64,000 nucleotides of DNA from Serratia rhizosphaerae (GCF_009817885.1 NZ_CP041764.1:3348001-3412000), one strand, 5' to 3'; numbered from the stretch's first letter, positions 25,834 through 38,683 are shown. Notes: generated by a model not told the origin, from the sequence alone. Made by a program: numbers and translations.

Positions 25834-26517
25834 GTGAAAAAAATAACTATTGCCCTGTTATTAGCCGCAGGGACGCTGTCATTGTTCGGTTGTAACAACC
25901 ATTATCAGCCCAAGGAGCAGGCGCTGCAGCCTATGAAGCAGAGCTACCAGGGCGTACTGCCGTGTGCAGACTGCGAGGGGCTGGATACTTCGCTGTTCCT
26001 GGATGAAGACGGCACTTTCGTGCTGCAGGAAACCTACCGCGGCAGCCGTGACGGCGATAAAACCTTCGCCAACTACGGCAAATGGGCGCGCACGGCGGAC
26101 AAGCTGGTGCTGACCGACAGCAACGGCGATAAGCGCTATTTCCACCCGGTGGGGAAAAATCTGGAGATGCTGGATCAAAGCGGCGCGCCGATTGACTCCA
26201 AGCTGAACTATCAGCTGCAGCCGGTGGAGAAAGCGCTGCCGAAAACGCCAATGGCGCTGCGCGGCAGCTACACCTATATGGCGGATGCGGCAGTATTTAA
26301 AGACTGTGCGACCGGTAAAACCTTCCCGGTGGATAACAACTTGGCGCTGGAGCGCGGTTACGCCAAAAGCGGCGTTGAAGGCGGCGAGCCGGTATTTCTG
26401 ATGCTCAGCGGCCACTTCAGCGTACAGCCGTCGATGGAAGAGGGGATGATGGAGAAAGCGCTGGTGCCGGACGGCAATATCAGGTTTGATAAGGCCAAAG
26501 GCTGCGACAGCAAATAA
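25834..26517 (+). CDS. nlpE: Envelope stress lipoprotein NlpE (CutF)
   Basis: NlpE is an outer-membrane lipoprotein that senses surface contact and lipoprotein-sorting or folding defects and activates the Cpx two-component system. The 227-residue precursor has a lipoprotein signal ending LSLFGC. The N-terminal domain keeps the CxxC motif (VLPCADCEGLDTSLFLDEDG), and a smaller C-terminal domain with two further cysteines (FKDCATGK and KGCDSK) follows. The ATG at 25834 is preceded by AGGAGAAA. A bidirectional terminator follows. Confidence 0.94.
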   Translation: MKKITIALLLAAGTLSLFGCNNHYQPKEQALQPMKQSYQGVLPCADCEGLDTSLFLDEDGTFVLQETYRGSRDGDKTFANYGKWARTADKLVLTDSNGDKRYFHPVGKNLEMLDQSGAPIDSKLNYQLQPVEKALPKTPMALRGSYTYMADAAVFKDCATGKTFPVDNNLALERGYAKSGVEGGEPVFLMLSGHFSVQPSMEEGMMEKALVPDGNIRFDKAKGCDSK

Positions 26518-26524
26518 CAGCGAT

Positions 26525-26551
26525 AAAAAAACCCGCCTCGGCGGGTTTTTT
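26525..26551. terminator. Bidirectional terminator between nlpE and proS
   Basis: A CCCGCC/GGCGGG stem with a 2-base loop is flanked by seven A on the left and six T on the right, so it can serve both convergent genes. Confidence 0.9.
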
Positions 26552-26566
26552 GTTGGCTGAGAAACG

Positions 26567-28285
26567 TTAGCCTTTGATCTGATTAACCAGATAATCGACG
26601 ATGTCGCCGGTTTTGAGCATTTGCTTTTCGCCGTCGCGACGGTTTTTGTACTCGATCTCATCGTTATCCAGATTACGATCGCCGATGACGACAGAGTGCG
26701 GGACGCCAATCAGTTCCATATCGGCGAACATCACGCCCGGACGCTCTTTACGGTCGTCGAGGATCACGTCGATGCCGTGGCCGCGCAGTTCGGCGTACAG
26801 TTTTTCCGCCAGCTCCTGCACGCGGAAAGACTTGTGCATGTTCATTGGCAGAATCGCCACCTGGAACGGCGCGATAGCGTCAGGCCAGATGATGCCGCGC
26901 TCGTCATGGTTCTGTTCGATAGCCGCCGCCACCACGCGCGTGACGCCGATACCGTAGCAGCCCATGGTCAGCACCTGGTTACGGCCGTCTTCACCCTGTA
27001 CGGTCGCCTTCATGGCTTCCGAGTATTTGGTGCCCAACTGGAAGATGTGACCGACTTCGATGCCGCGCTTGATCAGCAGCGTACCCTGGCCATCCGGGCT
27101 GGCGTCGCCTTCAACCACGTTACGGATGTCAGCCACCTGCGGCAGCGGCAGATCGCGCTCCCAGTTGATGCCGAAGTAGTGCTTATCGTCAACGTTGGCG
27201 CCAGCGCCAAAATCGCTCATTGCTGCGACGCTGCGGTCGATTACCACCGGCACCGGCATGTTGAGCGGGCCAAGCGAACCTGGACCTGCACCCACGGTGG
27301 CGCGAATCTCATCTTCGGTAGCGAAGGTCAGCGGTGTTGCCACCTGCGGCAGTTTCTCCGCTTTGATCTCGTTCAGCGCGTGGTCGCCGCGTACCAGCAG
27401 GGCGATCAGCGAATGGCCGCTCTCTTCGCTGGCGCGCACCAGCAGCGTTTTCACGGTTTTTTCCACCGGCAGCTGGAACTGTTCAACCAGCTCGGCGATG
27501 GTTTTGGCGTTTGGCGTATCGACGATGCGCAGCTCTTCCGTAGCGTCCGCGCGCGGCTGCGCCGGCGCGACGGCTTCGGCCAGCTCGATGTTGGCGGCAA
27601 AGTCGGACACGGTGGAGAAGACGATATCATCCTCACCGCTGTCGGCCAGCACCTGGAACTCGTGGGACGCGCTGCCGCCGATGGAGCCGGTGTCCGCCAG
27701 TACCGGACGGAAGTCCAGTCCCATGCGGGAGAAGATCTTGTTATAGGCTTCATACATGGCGTCATAGGTCGCCTGCAGCGATTCCTGCGTGGTATGGAAC
27801 GAATAGGCGTCTTTCATCAGGAATTCGCGGGAACGCATCACGCCGAAACGTGGGCGCACTTCATCGCGGAATTTGGTCTGAATCTGGAAGAAGTTCAGCG
27901 GCAGCTGTTTATAGGAGCTGATTTCATTGCGAATCAGATCGGTAATCACTTCCTCATGCGTAGGGCCGAGTACGAACGGACGTTCGCCGCGATCGACGAA
28001 ACGCAATAATTCCGGGCCGTATTGCTCCCAACGGCCGCTTTCCTGCCACAGATCGGCGGGCTGAACCACCGGCATGGAAACTTCGATCGCATTGGCGTTG
28101 TTCATTTCTTCGCGAACGATGTTTTCAACTTTTTTCAGAACCCGCAGGCCGGTCGGCAGCCAGGTGTAAAGACCGGAGGCCAGCTTGCGAATCATCCCGG
28201 CGCGCAGCATCAGCTGGTGGCTGATCACTTCGGCATCGGCAGGGGTCTCCTTCAGAGTGGAGAGCATATATTGGCTAGTACGCAT
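26567..28285 (-). CDS. proS: Prolyl-tRNA synthetase
   Basis: ProRS charges tRNA-Pro. The 572-residue protein is the bacterial type, with the class II motifs (GLYTWLPTGLRVLKKVENIV; motif 2 around TKFRDEVRPRFGVMRSREF; motif 3 GCYGIGVTRVVAA) and the inserted Ala-Pro editing (INS/YbaK-like) domain at about residues 225-400. An anticodon-binding domain (HGIDVILDDRKERPGVMF) closes the chain. It stands alone on the minus strand, with nlpE convergent and trmO downstream-oriented the same way but 120 bases upstream. Confidence 0.98.
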   Translation of the reverse strand: MRTSQYMLSTLKETPADAEVISHQLMLRAGMIRKLASGLYTWLPTGLRVLKKVENIVREEMNNANAIEVSMPVVQPADLWQESGRWEQYGPELLRFVDRGERPFVLGPTHEEVITDLIRNEISSYKQLPLNFFQIQTKFRDEVRPRFGVMRSREFLMKDAYSFHTTQESLQATYDAMYEAYNKIFSRMGLDFRPVLADTGSIGGSASHEFQVLADSGEDDIVFSTVSDFAANIELAEAVAPAQPRADATEELRIVDTPNAKTIAELVEQFQLPVEKTVKTLLVRASEESGHSLIALLVRGDHALNEIKAEKLPQVATPLTFATEDEIRATVGAGPGSLGPLNMPVPVVIDRSVAAMSDFGAGANVDDKHYFGINWERDLPLPQVADIRNVVEGDASPDGQGTLLIKRGIEVGHIFQLGTKYSEAMKATVQGEDGRNQVLTMGCYGIGVTRVVAAAIEQNHDERGIIWPDAIAPFQVAILPMNMHKSFRVQELAEKLYAELRGHGIDVILDDRKERPGVMFADMELIGVPHSVVIGDRNLDNDEIEYKNRRDGEKQMLKTGDIVDYLVNQIKG

Positions 28286-28405
28286 GGTGTTTTTGTTCCG
28301 TTAGAACTGCAAATTGCAACGGGCTGCCGACAAGGCGGCCAAAATTGTCAAAAGTGATTTAGTTTAACAGCGTGAGGCGGTTGCCAAAAGAGAGCGGGAC
28401 GAATT

Positions 28406-29113
28406 TTAACGCGGCTCCAACGACAGCACCTCGGTCATGCCGGCGACGACCCGCCAACGCACGTTGAAGTCCAGCAGCCAGACGGCATAATCTCGCCCTG
28501 TATCTTCCCCCTTACGGTAGGCTGGACGCGGATCCTGCGCCAGCACCTGGGTAATGAAACGGCGCAGCTGAGGGTAGCGCGTTTGTTGCTGCAGCAGTTG
28601 CTGCTCCGCCAGCGGTGAAAAGCTGACGGGCATATCCGCCGCCGGCGCCGCCTGGGCAAAGCCGGCCACGGCCTGCGGCTGGCTTTCGGCAAACGGCAGG
28701 TAGGGTTTGATGTCCACCACCGGCGTACCATCCACCAGATCCAGGCTGCCGAGTTCCAGTACGACCTCACCACCCTGAATGCGCACTTTTTTCAGCTCGA
28801 CCAGCGACATGCCGATCGGGTTGGGGCGGAAGGTCGAACGGGTGGCGAATACGCCCATGCGGGCATTGCCGCCGAGACGCGGCGGCCGCACGGTGGGGCG
28901 CCAGCCGCCATCCATGGTTTGGTGAAAAATAAACATCACCCAAAGGTGGCTGAATGCCTCGAGGCCGCGTACGGCTTCGGCCTGATTGTAAGGCGGCAGC
29001 AACAGTAACTCTCCGCCGCCGTCTTCTACCAGCCCCGGTTGCCTGGGAACGGCGAATTTTTCTTTATACGGCGAGCGGATAGTTCCGATCTGATTGACAA
29101 CAAATTCACTCAT
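28406..29113 (-). CDS. trmO: tRNA (N6-threonylcarbamoyladenosine37-N6)-methyltransferase TrmO
   Basis: TrmO (TsaA/YaeB) methylates t6A37 to m6t6A37 in certain threonine tRNAs using SAM. The 235-residue product has the beta-barrel SAM-binding core with IGTIRSPYKEKFAVPRQPGL at the start, the block FSHLWVMFIFH, and RSTFRPNPIGMSLVEL, all diagnostic of the family, plus a C-terminal domain ending WRVVAGMTEVLSLEPR. Its start overlaps the rcsF stop by 4 bases. Confidence 0.94.
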   Translation of the reverse strand: MSEFVVNQIGTIRSPYKEKFAVPRQPGLVEDGGGELLLLPPYNQAEAVRGLEAFSHLWVMFIFHQTMDGGWRPTVRPPRLGGNARMGVFATRSTFRPNPIGMSLVELKKVRIQGGEVVLELGSLDLVDGTPVVDIKPYLPFAESQPQAVAGFAQAAPAADMPVSFSPLAEQQLLQQQTRYPQLRRFITQVLAQDPRPAYRKGEDTGRDYAVWLLDFNVRWRVVAGMTEVLSLEPR

Positions 29114-29514
29114 TTGGACGAAACGTTAAGCGCAGAACCTTGGCAGACGGCCTGTTGGTAACAGCCGGCGACGCCTTTGACAATCTGGCAGTCGTGCAGC
29201 AGTACGGCGTTAGCCTTCATATAGGAGGCACGGATCTGCATACGTTTACGTGCGGTGGTCATGTTCGGCGGGGAGTCCTGAATGGTGGTCTGGCAGGATT
29301 CGCCGGAGACTTCACCCAGATCGCGGAACGGCTTGCCGACCAGCTCTTCTGCGCTTTTATACAGTTTTACCGGCGCAGGGCGGGGCGCTGGCGCAGGCTT
29401 GCTTGACGTTGTGGTCGTGGGTTTGCTGGTACTGTTTGTCGGGGTTGATTCGGTATGCAGCATGGAGCAGCCGCTAAGCGCAAGCGCTAACAAACAGAGA
29501 GGTAAAGCACGCAT
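29110..29514 (-). CDS. rcsF: Rcs stress-sensing outer-membrane lipoprotein RcsF
   Basis: RcsF senses LPS and outer-membrane damage and relieves IgaA inhibition of the Rcs phosphorelay. The 134-residue precursor has a lipoprotein signal ending LALSGC, then a Pro/Thr/Ser/Lys-rich linker (about 20-50) that threads through outer-membrane barrels, then the folded domain. The four domain cysteines that form two non-consecutive disulfides in E. coli are conserved (SGESCQTT, LLHDCQIV, VAGCYQQ, AVCQGS). Operon with trmO (4-base overlap). Confidence 0.93.
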   Translation of the reverse strand: MRALPLCLLALALSGCSMLHTESTPTNSTSKPTTTTSSKPAPAPRPAPVKLYKSAEELVGKPFRDLGEVSGESCQTTIQDSPPNMTTARKRMQIRASYMKANAVLLHDCQIVKGVAGCYQQAVCQGSALNVSSK

Positions 29515-29574
29515 AGAGATTCCTCTGCCTTTTCATAAAAGTGGCGCTATTGAAGCAATCTATGGTGGAAATAA

Positions 29575-29598
29575 CAAGACGGGCCGAGGCCCGTCTTG
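29575..29598 (-). terminator. Terminator candidate after metNIQ
   Basis: An 11-bp stem CAAGACGGGCC/GGCCCGTCTTG with a very short loop; on the minus strand it is followed by TTATTT. Distance to the metQ stop is about 70 bases. Confidence 0.6.
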
Positions 29599-29668
29599 CA
29601 ATTATAGGAACAAAATAGCCTTAAGATTACGAGCTATCTGATGTTATCCCGCCAGGAAAAGCGTGGTA

Positions 29669-30484
29669 TTACCAGCCTTTTACCGCGCCGCCGTTGAAGA
29701 TTTTGTTCGCGGCTTCGTTTACTTCGTCTGACTGATAAGCCTGAACGAATTTTTTCACGTTTTCCGCATCTTTGTTGTTTTCACGCGCAACCAGCAGGTT
29801 GACGTAAGGCGAATCTTTACCTTCGACAAACAGGCCGTCTTTGGCCGGAGTCAGGCCAATCTGGCTGGCGTAGGTGGTGTTGATTACCGCCAGCGCGATT
29901 TGCTGATCGTCCAGCGAGCGCGGCAGCTGCGGCGCCTCCAATTCAACCAGCTTCAGGTTTTTCGGGTTTTCGGTCACGTCCAGAATGGTCGGCAGCAGGC
30001 CCACGCCGTCTTTCAGTTTGATCAATCCTTCAGACTGCAGCAACAGCAGAGAACGGCCCAGGTTGGTCGGATCGTTCGGCAGCGCGATTTGCGAGCCAGG
30101 CTGCAGTTCGCTCAGCGATTTGATTTTCTTCGAGTAACCGGCAATCGGATACACAAAGGTACTGCCGACCGGCACCAGTTTGTAACCGCGATCCTTGATC
30201 TGCTGATCCAGGTACGGTTTGTGCTGGAAGGCGTTAACGTCGATATCGCCTTTGCTCAGCGCTTCGTTAGGCAGGACGTAGTCGTTGAAGGTCACCAGCT
30301 CCACGTCAAGGCCGTATTTGTCTTTCGCCACTTTTTGCGCGACTTCCGCAACCTGCTGTTCTGCGCCGACGATCACGCCGACCTTGATATGGTTTGGATC
30401 TTTTTCATCCTGGCCGCAGCCAGCCAGAGCCAGAGAGCCGATCAGTGCGCCGATTGCCGCGATGGATTTAAGTTTTAACGACAT
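29669..30484 (-). CDS. metQ: D/L-methionine-binding lipoprotein MetQ
   Basis: MetQ is the substrate-binding protein of the MetNIQ methionine importer, anchored to the inner membrane as a lipoprotein. The 271-residue precursor starts MSLKLKSIAAIGALIGSLAL with the lipobox LAGC; this start (30484) matches the E. coli length, and an in-frame ATG ten codons upstream is rejected. NlpA-family blocks are VELVTFNDYVLPNEAL, VNAFQHKPYLDQQ and LPNDPTNLGRSL. It is the last gene of metNIQ, 56 bases after metI. Confidence 0.96.
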   Translation of the reverse strand: MSLKLKSIAAIGALIGSLALAGCGQDEKDPNHIKVGVIVGAEQQVAEVAQKVAKDKYGLDVELVTFNDYVLPNEALSKGDIDVNAFQHKPYLDQQIKDRGYKLVPVGSTFVYPIAGYSKKIKSLSELQPGSQIALPNDPTNLGRSLLLLQSEGLIKLKDGVGLLPTILDVTENPKNLKLVELEAPQLPRSLDDQQIALAVINTTYASQIGLTPAKDGLFVEGKDSPYVNLLVARENNKDAENVKKFVQAYQSDEVNEAANKIFNGGAVKGW

Positions 30485-30540
30485 ATCCCTTCCTCTTATT
30501 AGACTCGCATACAAAGATGCTGTGCGCGTTGCTGTGAAAC

Positions 30541-31194
30541 TTATTTATGGGTGACGGCTTTGACAATCCGATCGCCGCAGAACTGGATCAGATACACCAG
30601 GATCACCAGTAATACTAATACGGTATTCATCACCGTGGCGTTATATCCGATATAACCATACTGATAACCAATCTGCCCCAGGCCGCCGGCGCCGACGGCA
30701 CCGCCCATGGCGGAATAACCCACCAGGGTGATCAGCGTGATGGTGGCGGCGTTGACCAGGCCCGGCAGCGCTTCCGGCAGCAGAACTTTTTTGATGATCT
30801 GCAGCGGCGTGGCGCCCATGGCGCGCGCGGCTTCCACCAGGCCGGACGGGATCTCCAGCAGGGCGTTTTCTACCATACGGGCGATAAACGGCGCTGCGCC
30901 GACGGTCAGCGGCACGATCGCCGCCTGCAGGCCGATGGAGGTGCCGACGATCATGCGCGTGAAGGGAATCATCCAGACCAGCAAAATAATAAATGGAATG
31001 GAACGGAAAATATTCACCAGTGCGGACAGCACTTTATACAGCGCCGGGTTGGCGATAATCTGTCCCGGACGGGTGACATACAGCAGCACGCCGACGGGCA
31101 GGCCGATGATAAACCCGAAGAAGCCGGAGACAAAGGTCATCATGACGGTTTCCCACACGCCACGCGCCATTAACCACATCATTGCCTCAGACAT
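30541..31194 (-). CDS. metI: Methionine ABC transporter permease MetI
   Basis: MetI is the membrane subunit (a homodimer) of the methionine importer. The 217 residues carry five membrane segments and the EAA coupling loop (SGLVEAARAMGATPLQIIKKVLLPEALPG, shown here by its core EAARAMGATPLQIIKKV) that contacts MetN. Its start overlaps the metN stop by 8 bases. Confidence 0.96.
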   Translation of the reverse strand: MSEAMMWLMARGVWETVMMTFVSGFFGFIIGLPVGVLLYVTRPGQIIANPALYKVLSALVNIFRSIPFIILLVWMIPFTRMIVGTSIGLQAAIVPLTVGAAPFIARMVENALLEIPSGLVEAARAMGATPLQIIKKVLLPEALPGLVNAATITLITLVGYSAMGGAVGAGGLGQIGYQYGYIGYNATVMNTVLVLLVILVYLIQFCGDRIVKAVTHK

Positions 31195-32218
31195 AACCCA
31201 GAACCTCTACTTTTACCTGATTTTCTTGCAGGAATTTAATTGTCGCCAGTGCGTCTTCATCGCTGCCGTGCAGCTCTGCCAGCATCACACCGAATTTCAC
31301 TCCGCCCGCATAATCCATCTGCGCGCTGATAATATTGTTGTTGACGTTGAAGCGGCGAGCGGCCTCAGACAGCAGCGGCGCATCCACCGACTGGCCGGTG
31401 AATTCCAGGCGCAGCAGGGGTTGACGGTCGCCGCTGCGTTCCGGGCTCAGGCGCTCGGCGTAATCGTCAGGAATATCCAGATGCAGCGTGGACTGAATAA
31501 ACTGCTGCGCCAGCGGCGTTTTCGGGTGTGAGAACACTTCACTGACGCTGTCTTTTTCAATCAGCTGACCCTGGCTGATAACGGCGACCTGGTCGCAGAT
31601 GCGTTTCACCACGTCCATTTCGTGGGTAATGAGCAGGATGGTCAGTCCCAGGCGACGGTTAATGTCTTTCAGCAGTTCCAGAATCGAGCGGGTGGTGGCC
31701 GGATCCAGGGCGCTGGTGGCTTCGTCGCACAGCAGCACTTTAGGTTGGCTGGCCAGCGCGCGCGCGATCGCCACACGCTGCTTTTGCCCGCCGGACAGGT
31801 TGGCCGGGTAGGCGTCGTGCTTATCGGCCAGACCGACCAGCTCCAGCAGTTCGCCGACGCGCTTTTTGATTTCGGCGCGCGGGGTGTTGTCCAACTCCAG
31901 CGGCAGCGCGACGTTGCCGAAGACGGTGCGGGACGACAGTAAGTTGAAGTGTTGGAAAATCATGCCGATTTGGCGGCGCGCGCGCGTCAGTTCGCGTTCT
32001 GACAGGGCGGTCAGATCCTGGCCGTCCACCAGAACCTGGCCTGATGTCGGGCGCTCAAGCATATTGGCGCAGCGGATAAGCGTACTCTTACCGGCCCCGG
32101 ATGAACCGATAACGCCATAAATTTGCCCGGCAGGGACGTGGAGAGTCACGTCTGAGAGCGCGTTAATGGTACGCGAGCCCTGCTGGAACACTTTGGTAAT
32201 GTTAGAGAGTTTAATCAT
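31187..32218 (-). CDS. metN: Methionine import ATP-binding protein MetN
   Basis: MetN is the ATPase of the MetNIQ importer. In its 343 residues the Walker A is GSSGAGKSTL (about 38-47), the signature is LSGGQKQRVAIA, and the Walker B is LLCDEATSALD. A C-terminal ACT-like C2 domain (about 265-343) binds methionine for transinhibition in E. coli, and it is present here. The gene leads metNIQ on the minus strand; four tandem met boxes lie 73-104 bases upstream of its start, so MetJ repression is very likely. Confidence 0.97.
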   Translation of the reverse strand: MIKLSNITKVFQQGSRTINALSDVTLHVPAGQIYGVIGSSGAGKSTLIRCANMLERPTSGQVLVDGQDLTALSERELTRARRQIGMIFQHFNLLSSRTVFGNVALPLELDNTPRAEIKKRVGELLELVGLADKHDAYPANLSGGQKQRVAIARALASQPKVLLCDEATSALDPATTRSILELLKDINRRLGLTILLITHEMDVVKRICDQVAVISQGQLIEKDSVSEVFSHPKTPLAQQFIQSTLHLDIPDDYAERLSPERSGDRQPLLRLEFTGQSVDAPLLSEAARRFNVNNNIISAQMDYAGGVKFGVMLAELHGSDEDALATIKFLQENQVKVEVLGYV

Positions 32219-32290
32219 ATTCTTCTTATTTTAGCGTGGTTGCCCGTGGCTAGATAAAAGTAAACCTTGGCGTGGAACCAAGGCATGGTC

Positions 32291-32322
32291 AGATGTTAAG
32301 GCGTCTAGACGTCTAAGTCAAC
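32291..32322 (-). promoter_or_regulatory. MetJ operator: four tandem met boxes upstream of metN
   Basis: Four contiguous 8-mers match the met box AGACGTCT: AGATGTTA (32291), AGGCGTCT (32299), the perfect AGACGTCT (32307) and the degenerate AAGTCAAC (32315). MetJ with S-adenosylmethionine binds two or more adjacent boxes. The array lies between metN (minus) and gmhB (plus). Between it and metN is a perfect 6-bp inverted repeat CCTTGG/CCAAGG (32265-32283) that could fold in the metN leader. Confidence 0.88.
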
Positions 32323-32404
32323 GGGGGGAGCTTTCGCTACCGTTCTCAGTATGGGGTAAAACATGCGATACTGTCCGCGTTTTCAGGCCCTCAGGAGCAA
32401 ACCG

Positions 32405-32968
32405 GTGACACAAAGCGTTCCAGCTATTTTTTTAGATCGTGACGGCACGATCAATGTCGACCATGGCTATGTCCATGAAATCGATGACTTCCAATTTATT
32501 GATGGTGTGATCGATGCATGCCGTGAATTAAAAAACATGGGCTTTGCGTTGGTGCTGGTAACCAATCAGTCGGGCATTGCGCGCGGGATGTTCAGCGAAG
32601 AGCAGTTTATGTATCTCACCGAATGGATGGACTGGTCGCTGGCCGACCGCGGCGTCGACTTCGACGGCATCTATTTCTGTCCGCACCACCCGGAGGCGGC
32701 CGTTGAAGAGCTGCGTCAGGCGTGCGATTGCCGTAAACCGCAGCCGGGTATGTTGCTACAGGCGCAGCAGGAATTGAATATCGATATGGCCGCTTCTTAT
32801 ATGGTGGGCGATAAGCTGGAGGATATGCAGGCCGCCGCCGCCGCGGGTGTCGGTACGAAAGTTCTGGTACGTACCGGTAAAGCGGTAACGGCAGAAGGGG
32901 AGCAACAGGCTGATTGGGTGTTAAATAGCCTGGCTGAGCTGCCGCAGGCGATAAAACAGCGGGTTTAA
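32405..32968 (+). CDS. gmhB: D-glycero-beta-D-manno-heptose 1,7-bisphosphate 7-phosphatase
   Basis: GmhB removes the C7 phosphate in ADP-heptose synthesis for the LPS inner core. The 187-residue HAD-family protein has the nucleophile motif FLDRDGTINVDHGY at the N-terminus, VTNQSGIARG, a zinc-binding loop (CPHHPEAA with CDCRKP; three Cys and one His) and the late HAD motif MVGDKLEDMQAAAAAG. The start is the GTG at 32405 after a CAGGAG Shine-Dalgarno; the upstream in-frame ATG (32363) adds a non-conserved extension. It is directly upstream of an rRNA operon, as in the E. coli rrnH context. Confidence 0.94.
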   Translation: MTQSVPAIFLDRDGTINVDHGYVHEIDDFQFIDGVIDACRELKNMGFALVLVTNQSGIARGMFSEEQFMYLTEWMDWSLADRGVDFDGIYFCPHHPEAAVEELRQACDCRKPQPGMLLQAQQELNIDMAASYMVGDKLEDMQAAAAAGVGTKVLVRTGKAVTAEGEQQADWVLNSLAELPQAIKQRV

Positions 32969-33020
32969 TCGACGTTGTGGCGCAATAGTGAGCGGTTGAG
33001 AAAAAAGTGAATATTAATCC

Positions 33021-33048
33021 TTGTCATTCTGAATCGCCTCCCTATAAT
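33021..33048 (+). promoter_or_regulatory. rRNA operon promoter P1
   Basis: The -35 TTGTCA (33021-33026) and -10 TATAAT (33043-33048) have 16-bp spacing and are followed by a GC-rich discriminator GCGCCTCC, the hallmark of stringently controlled rRNA promoters. The A-rich stretch just upstream (from about 32999) is a likely UP element. The 390-base gap between gmhB and 16S (32969-33358) is filled by P1, P2 and the boxA leader and holds no gene. Confidence 0.85.
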
Positions 33049-33128
33049 GCGCCTCCATCGACACGGAACATGTGAACAACATCACAGAGTATCCGGGGTC
33101 GACAGAGAAAAAATTCTGAAAAAATGAA

Positions 33129-33156
33129 TTGACTCTGAAAGAGGAAGGCGTAATAT
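33129..33156 (+). promoter_or_regulatory. rRNA operon promoter P2
   Basis: The -35 TTGACT (33129-33134) and -10 TAATAT (33151-33156) have a 16-bp spacer and lie about 108 bases after P1, the tandem layout normal for enteric rrn operons. Confidence 0.75.
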
Positions 33157-33195
33157 ACGCCACCTCGAGTTAGCAAGCGAAAGCGCGTAACTCAC

Positions 33196-33207
33196 TGCTC
33201 TTTAACA
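33196..33207 (+). promoter_or_regulatory. boxA antitermination site in the 16S leader
   Basis: TGCTCTTTAACA is identical to the enteric rrn boxA, the RNA element bound by NusB-NusE for rRNA antitermination. It is repeated before the 23S gene. Confidence 0.9.
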
Positions 33208-33358
33208 ATTTATCAGACAATCTGTGTGGGCACTCACAAGACGATATCCAGCATCCTCGGATGCAAAAAAATATCAAGTCTTGAAGAGTGACTAACTGAA
33301 GTAAAATTCATGCAGTAAATCTTTGAGCAATAGCTATTAACTTAGCGAATCAAGCTTT

Positions 33359-34900
<1,542 letters not shown>

Positions 34901-34974
34901 CCTAAAGATATCCTGACTGTGCAGTGTCCACACAGATTGTCTGATGAAAAAGTAACGAGCAGAAATACCTTTAT

Positions 34975-35051
<77 letters not shown>

Positions 35052-35133
35052 AATTCTTCCTTATGCTGCGTTATGCTCTCGGTCGTTTACCAAAGTAAAC
35101 TTCCCGGTCGCATGCCTTGCCTAAGAAAGAATT
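35052..35133. repeat. Long imperfect inverted repeat between tRNA-Ile and tRNA-Ala
   Basis: The arm starting AATTCTTCCTTATGC (35052) pairs imperfectly with the arm ending GCCTAAGAAAGAATT (35133). The tip is the perfect hairpin GTTTAC-CAAA-GTAAAC. It would fold into one long stem-loop between the two tRNAs, and may aid processing or be a small spacer-borne repeat. Function not known. Confidence 0.65.
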
Positions 35134-35180
35134 AACTCTTTGCGAGTTGGTAATAACAAAGGTATTGCACGCGATTATAT

Positions 35181-35256
35181 GGGGCTATAGCTCAGCTGGG
35201 AGAGCGCCTGCCTTGCACGCAGGAGGTCAGCGGTTCGATCCCGCTTAGCTCCACCA
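35181..35256 (+). tRNA. alaT: tRNA-Ala (anticodon TGC)
   Basis: A 76-base cloverleaf starting GGGGCTATAGCTCAGC with anticodon TGC at 35214-35216, T-loop GGTTCGATCC and encoded CCA. With tRNA-Ile this is the usual two-tRNA spacer type. Confidence 0.98.
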
Positions 35257-35315
35257 TATAAGTCCGAAAAACACTACTTCAGAGTATATTGGCAACAGTA
35301 TGCTGCGAAGTATTT

Positions 35316-35327
35316 TGCTCTTTAACA
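35316..35327 (+). promoter_or_regulatory. boxA antitermination site before 23S
   Basis: TGCTCTTTAACA repeats the leader boxA exactly, 137 bases before the mature 23S 5' end. Confidence 0.88.
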
Positions 35328-35463
35328 ATCTGGAACAAGCTGAAAATTGAAACATGGCAGCTGAAACTTGTCCCCCGTAGAAGTTCGGGATGAGGAGTAA
35401 CCTGTCATAGAGTCTCTCAAATGTAGCAATGCGACGATGTCGAAAGACACCTTCGGGTTGTGA

Positions 35464-38371
<2,908 letters not shown>

Positions 38372-38373
38372 AC

Positions 38374-38472
38374 AACACCGAAGGTGTTTTAGAGACGGAT
38401 GACAAAATCGTCGGGAACGATTTTGAACAACGCGGAGCGTTGGCCCCGAAGGGGTGAGTATCAGGATGATAC
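38374..38472 (+). other. Five consecutive stem-loops in the 23S-5S spacer
   Basis: Five perfect hairpins follow one another: AACACC-GAA-GGTGTT (38374-38388), CAAAATCGT-CGGGA-ACGATTTTG (38403-38425), CAACGC-GGA-GCGTTG (38428-38442), CCCC-GAA-GGGG (38444-38454) and GTATCA-GGA-TGATAC (38458-38472). Four have three-base loops of type GNA. The spacer is 177 bases long. The role is unknown; RNase processing or structural insulation of precursor rRNA is plausible. Confidence 0.7.
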
Positions 38473-38548
38473 GAATAATTTTCAGCGAAGTTCCGAGATT
38501 GGATTGACTGGCGGCGTTGACGCGTTGCGGGTTGATTGAAACAGAATT

Positions 38549-38668
38549 TGCCTGGCGGCAATAGCGCGGTGGTCCCACCTGACCCCATGCCGAACTCAGA
38601 AGTGAAACGCCGTAGCGCCGATGGTAGTGTGGGGTCTCCCCATGCGAGAGTAGGACACTGCCAGGCAT
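38549..38668 (+). rRNA. rrf: 5S ribosomal RNA
   Basis: Complete 120-base 5S rRNA starting TGCCTGGCGGCAATAGCGCG and ending CTGCCAGGCAT, with the terminal helix TGCCTGGC/GCCAGGCA intact. No distal tRNA follows. Confidence 0.99.
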
Positions 38669-38683
38669 CAAACAAAGTAGAAA

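Noticed and set aside
26621..28009. A 462-codon open frame on the plus strand opposite proS
   Set aside because: proS on the minus strand is complete with all class II motifs; the opposite frame has no family features.
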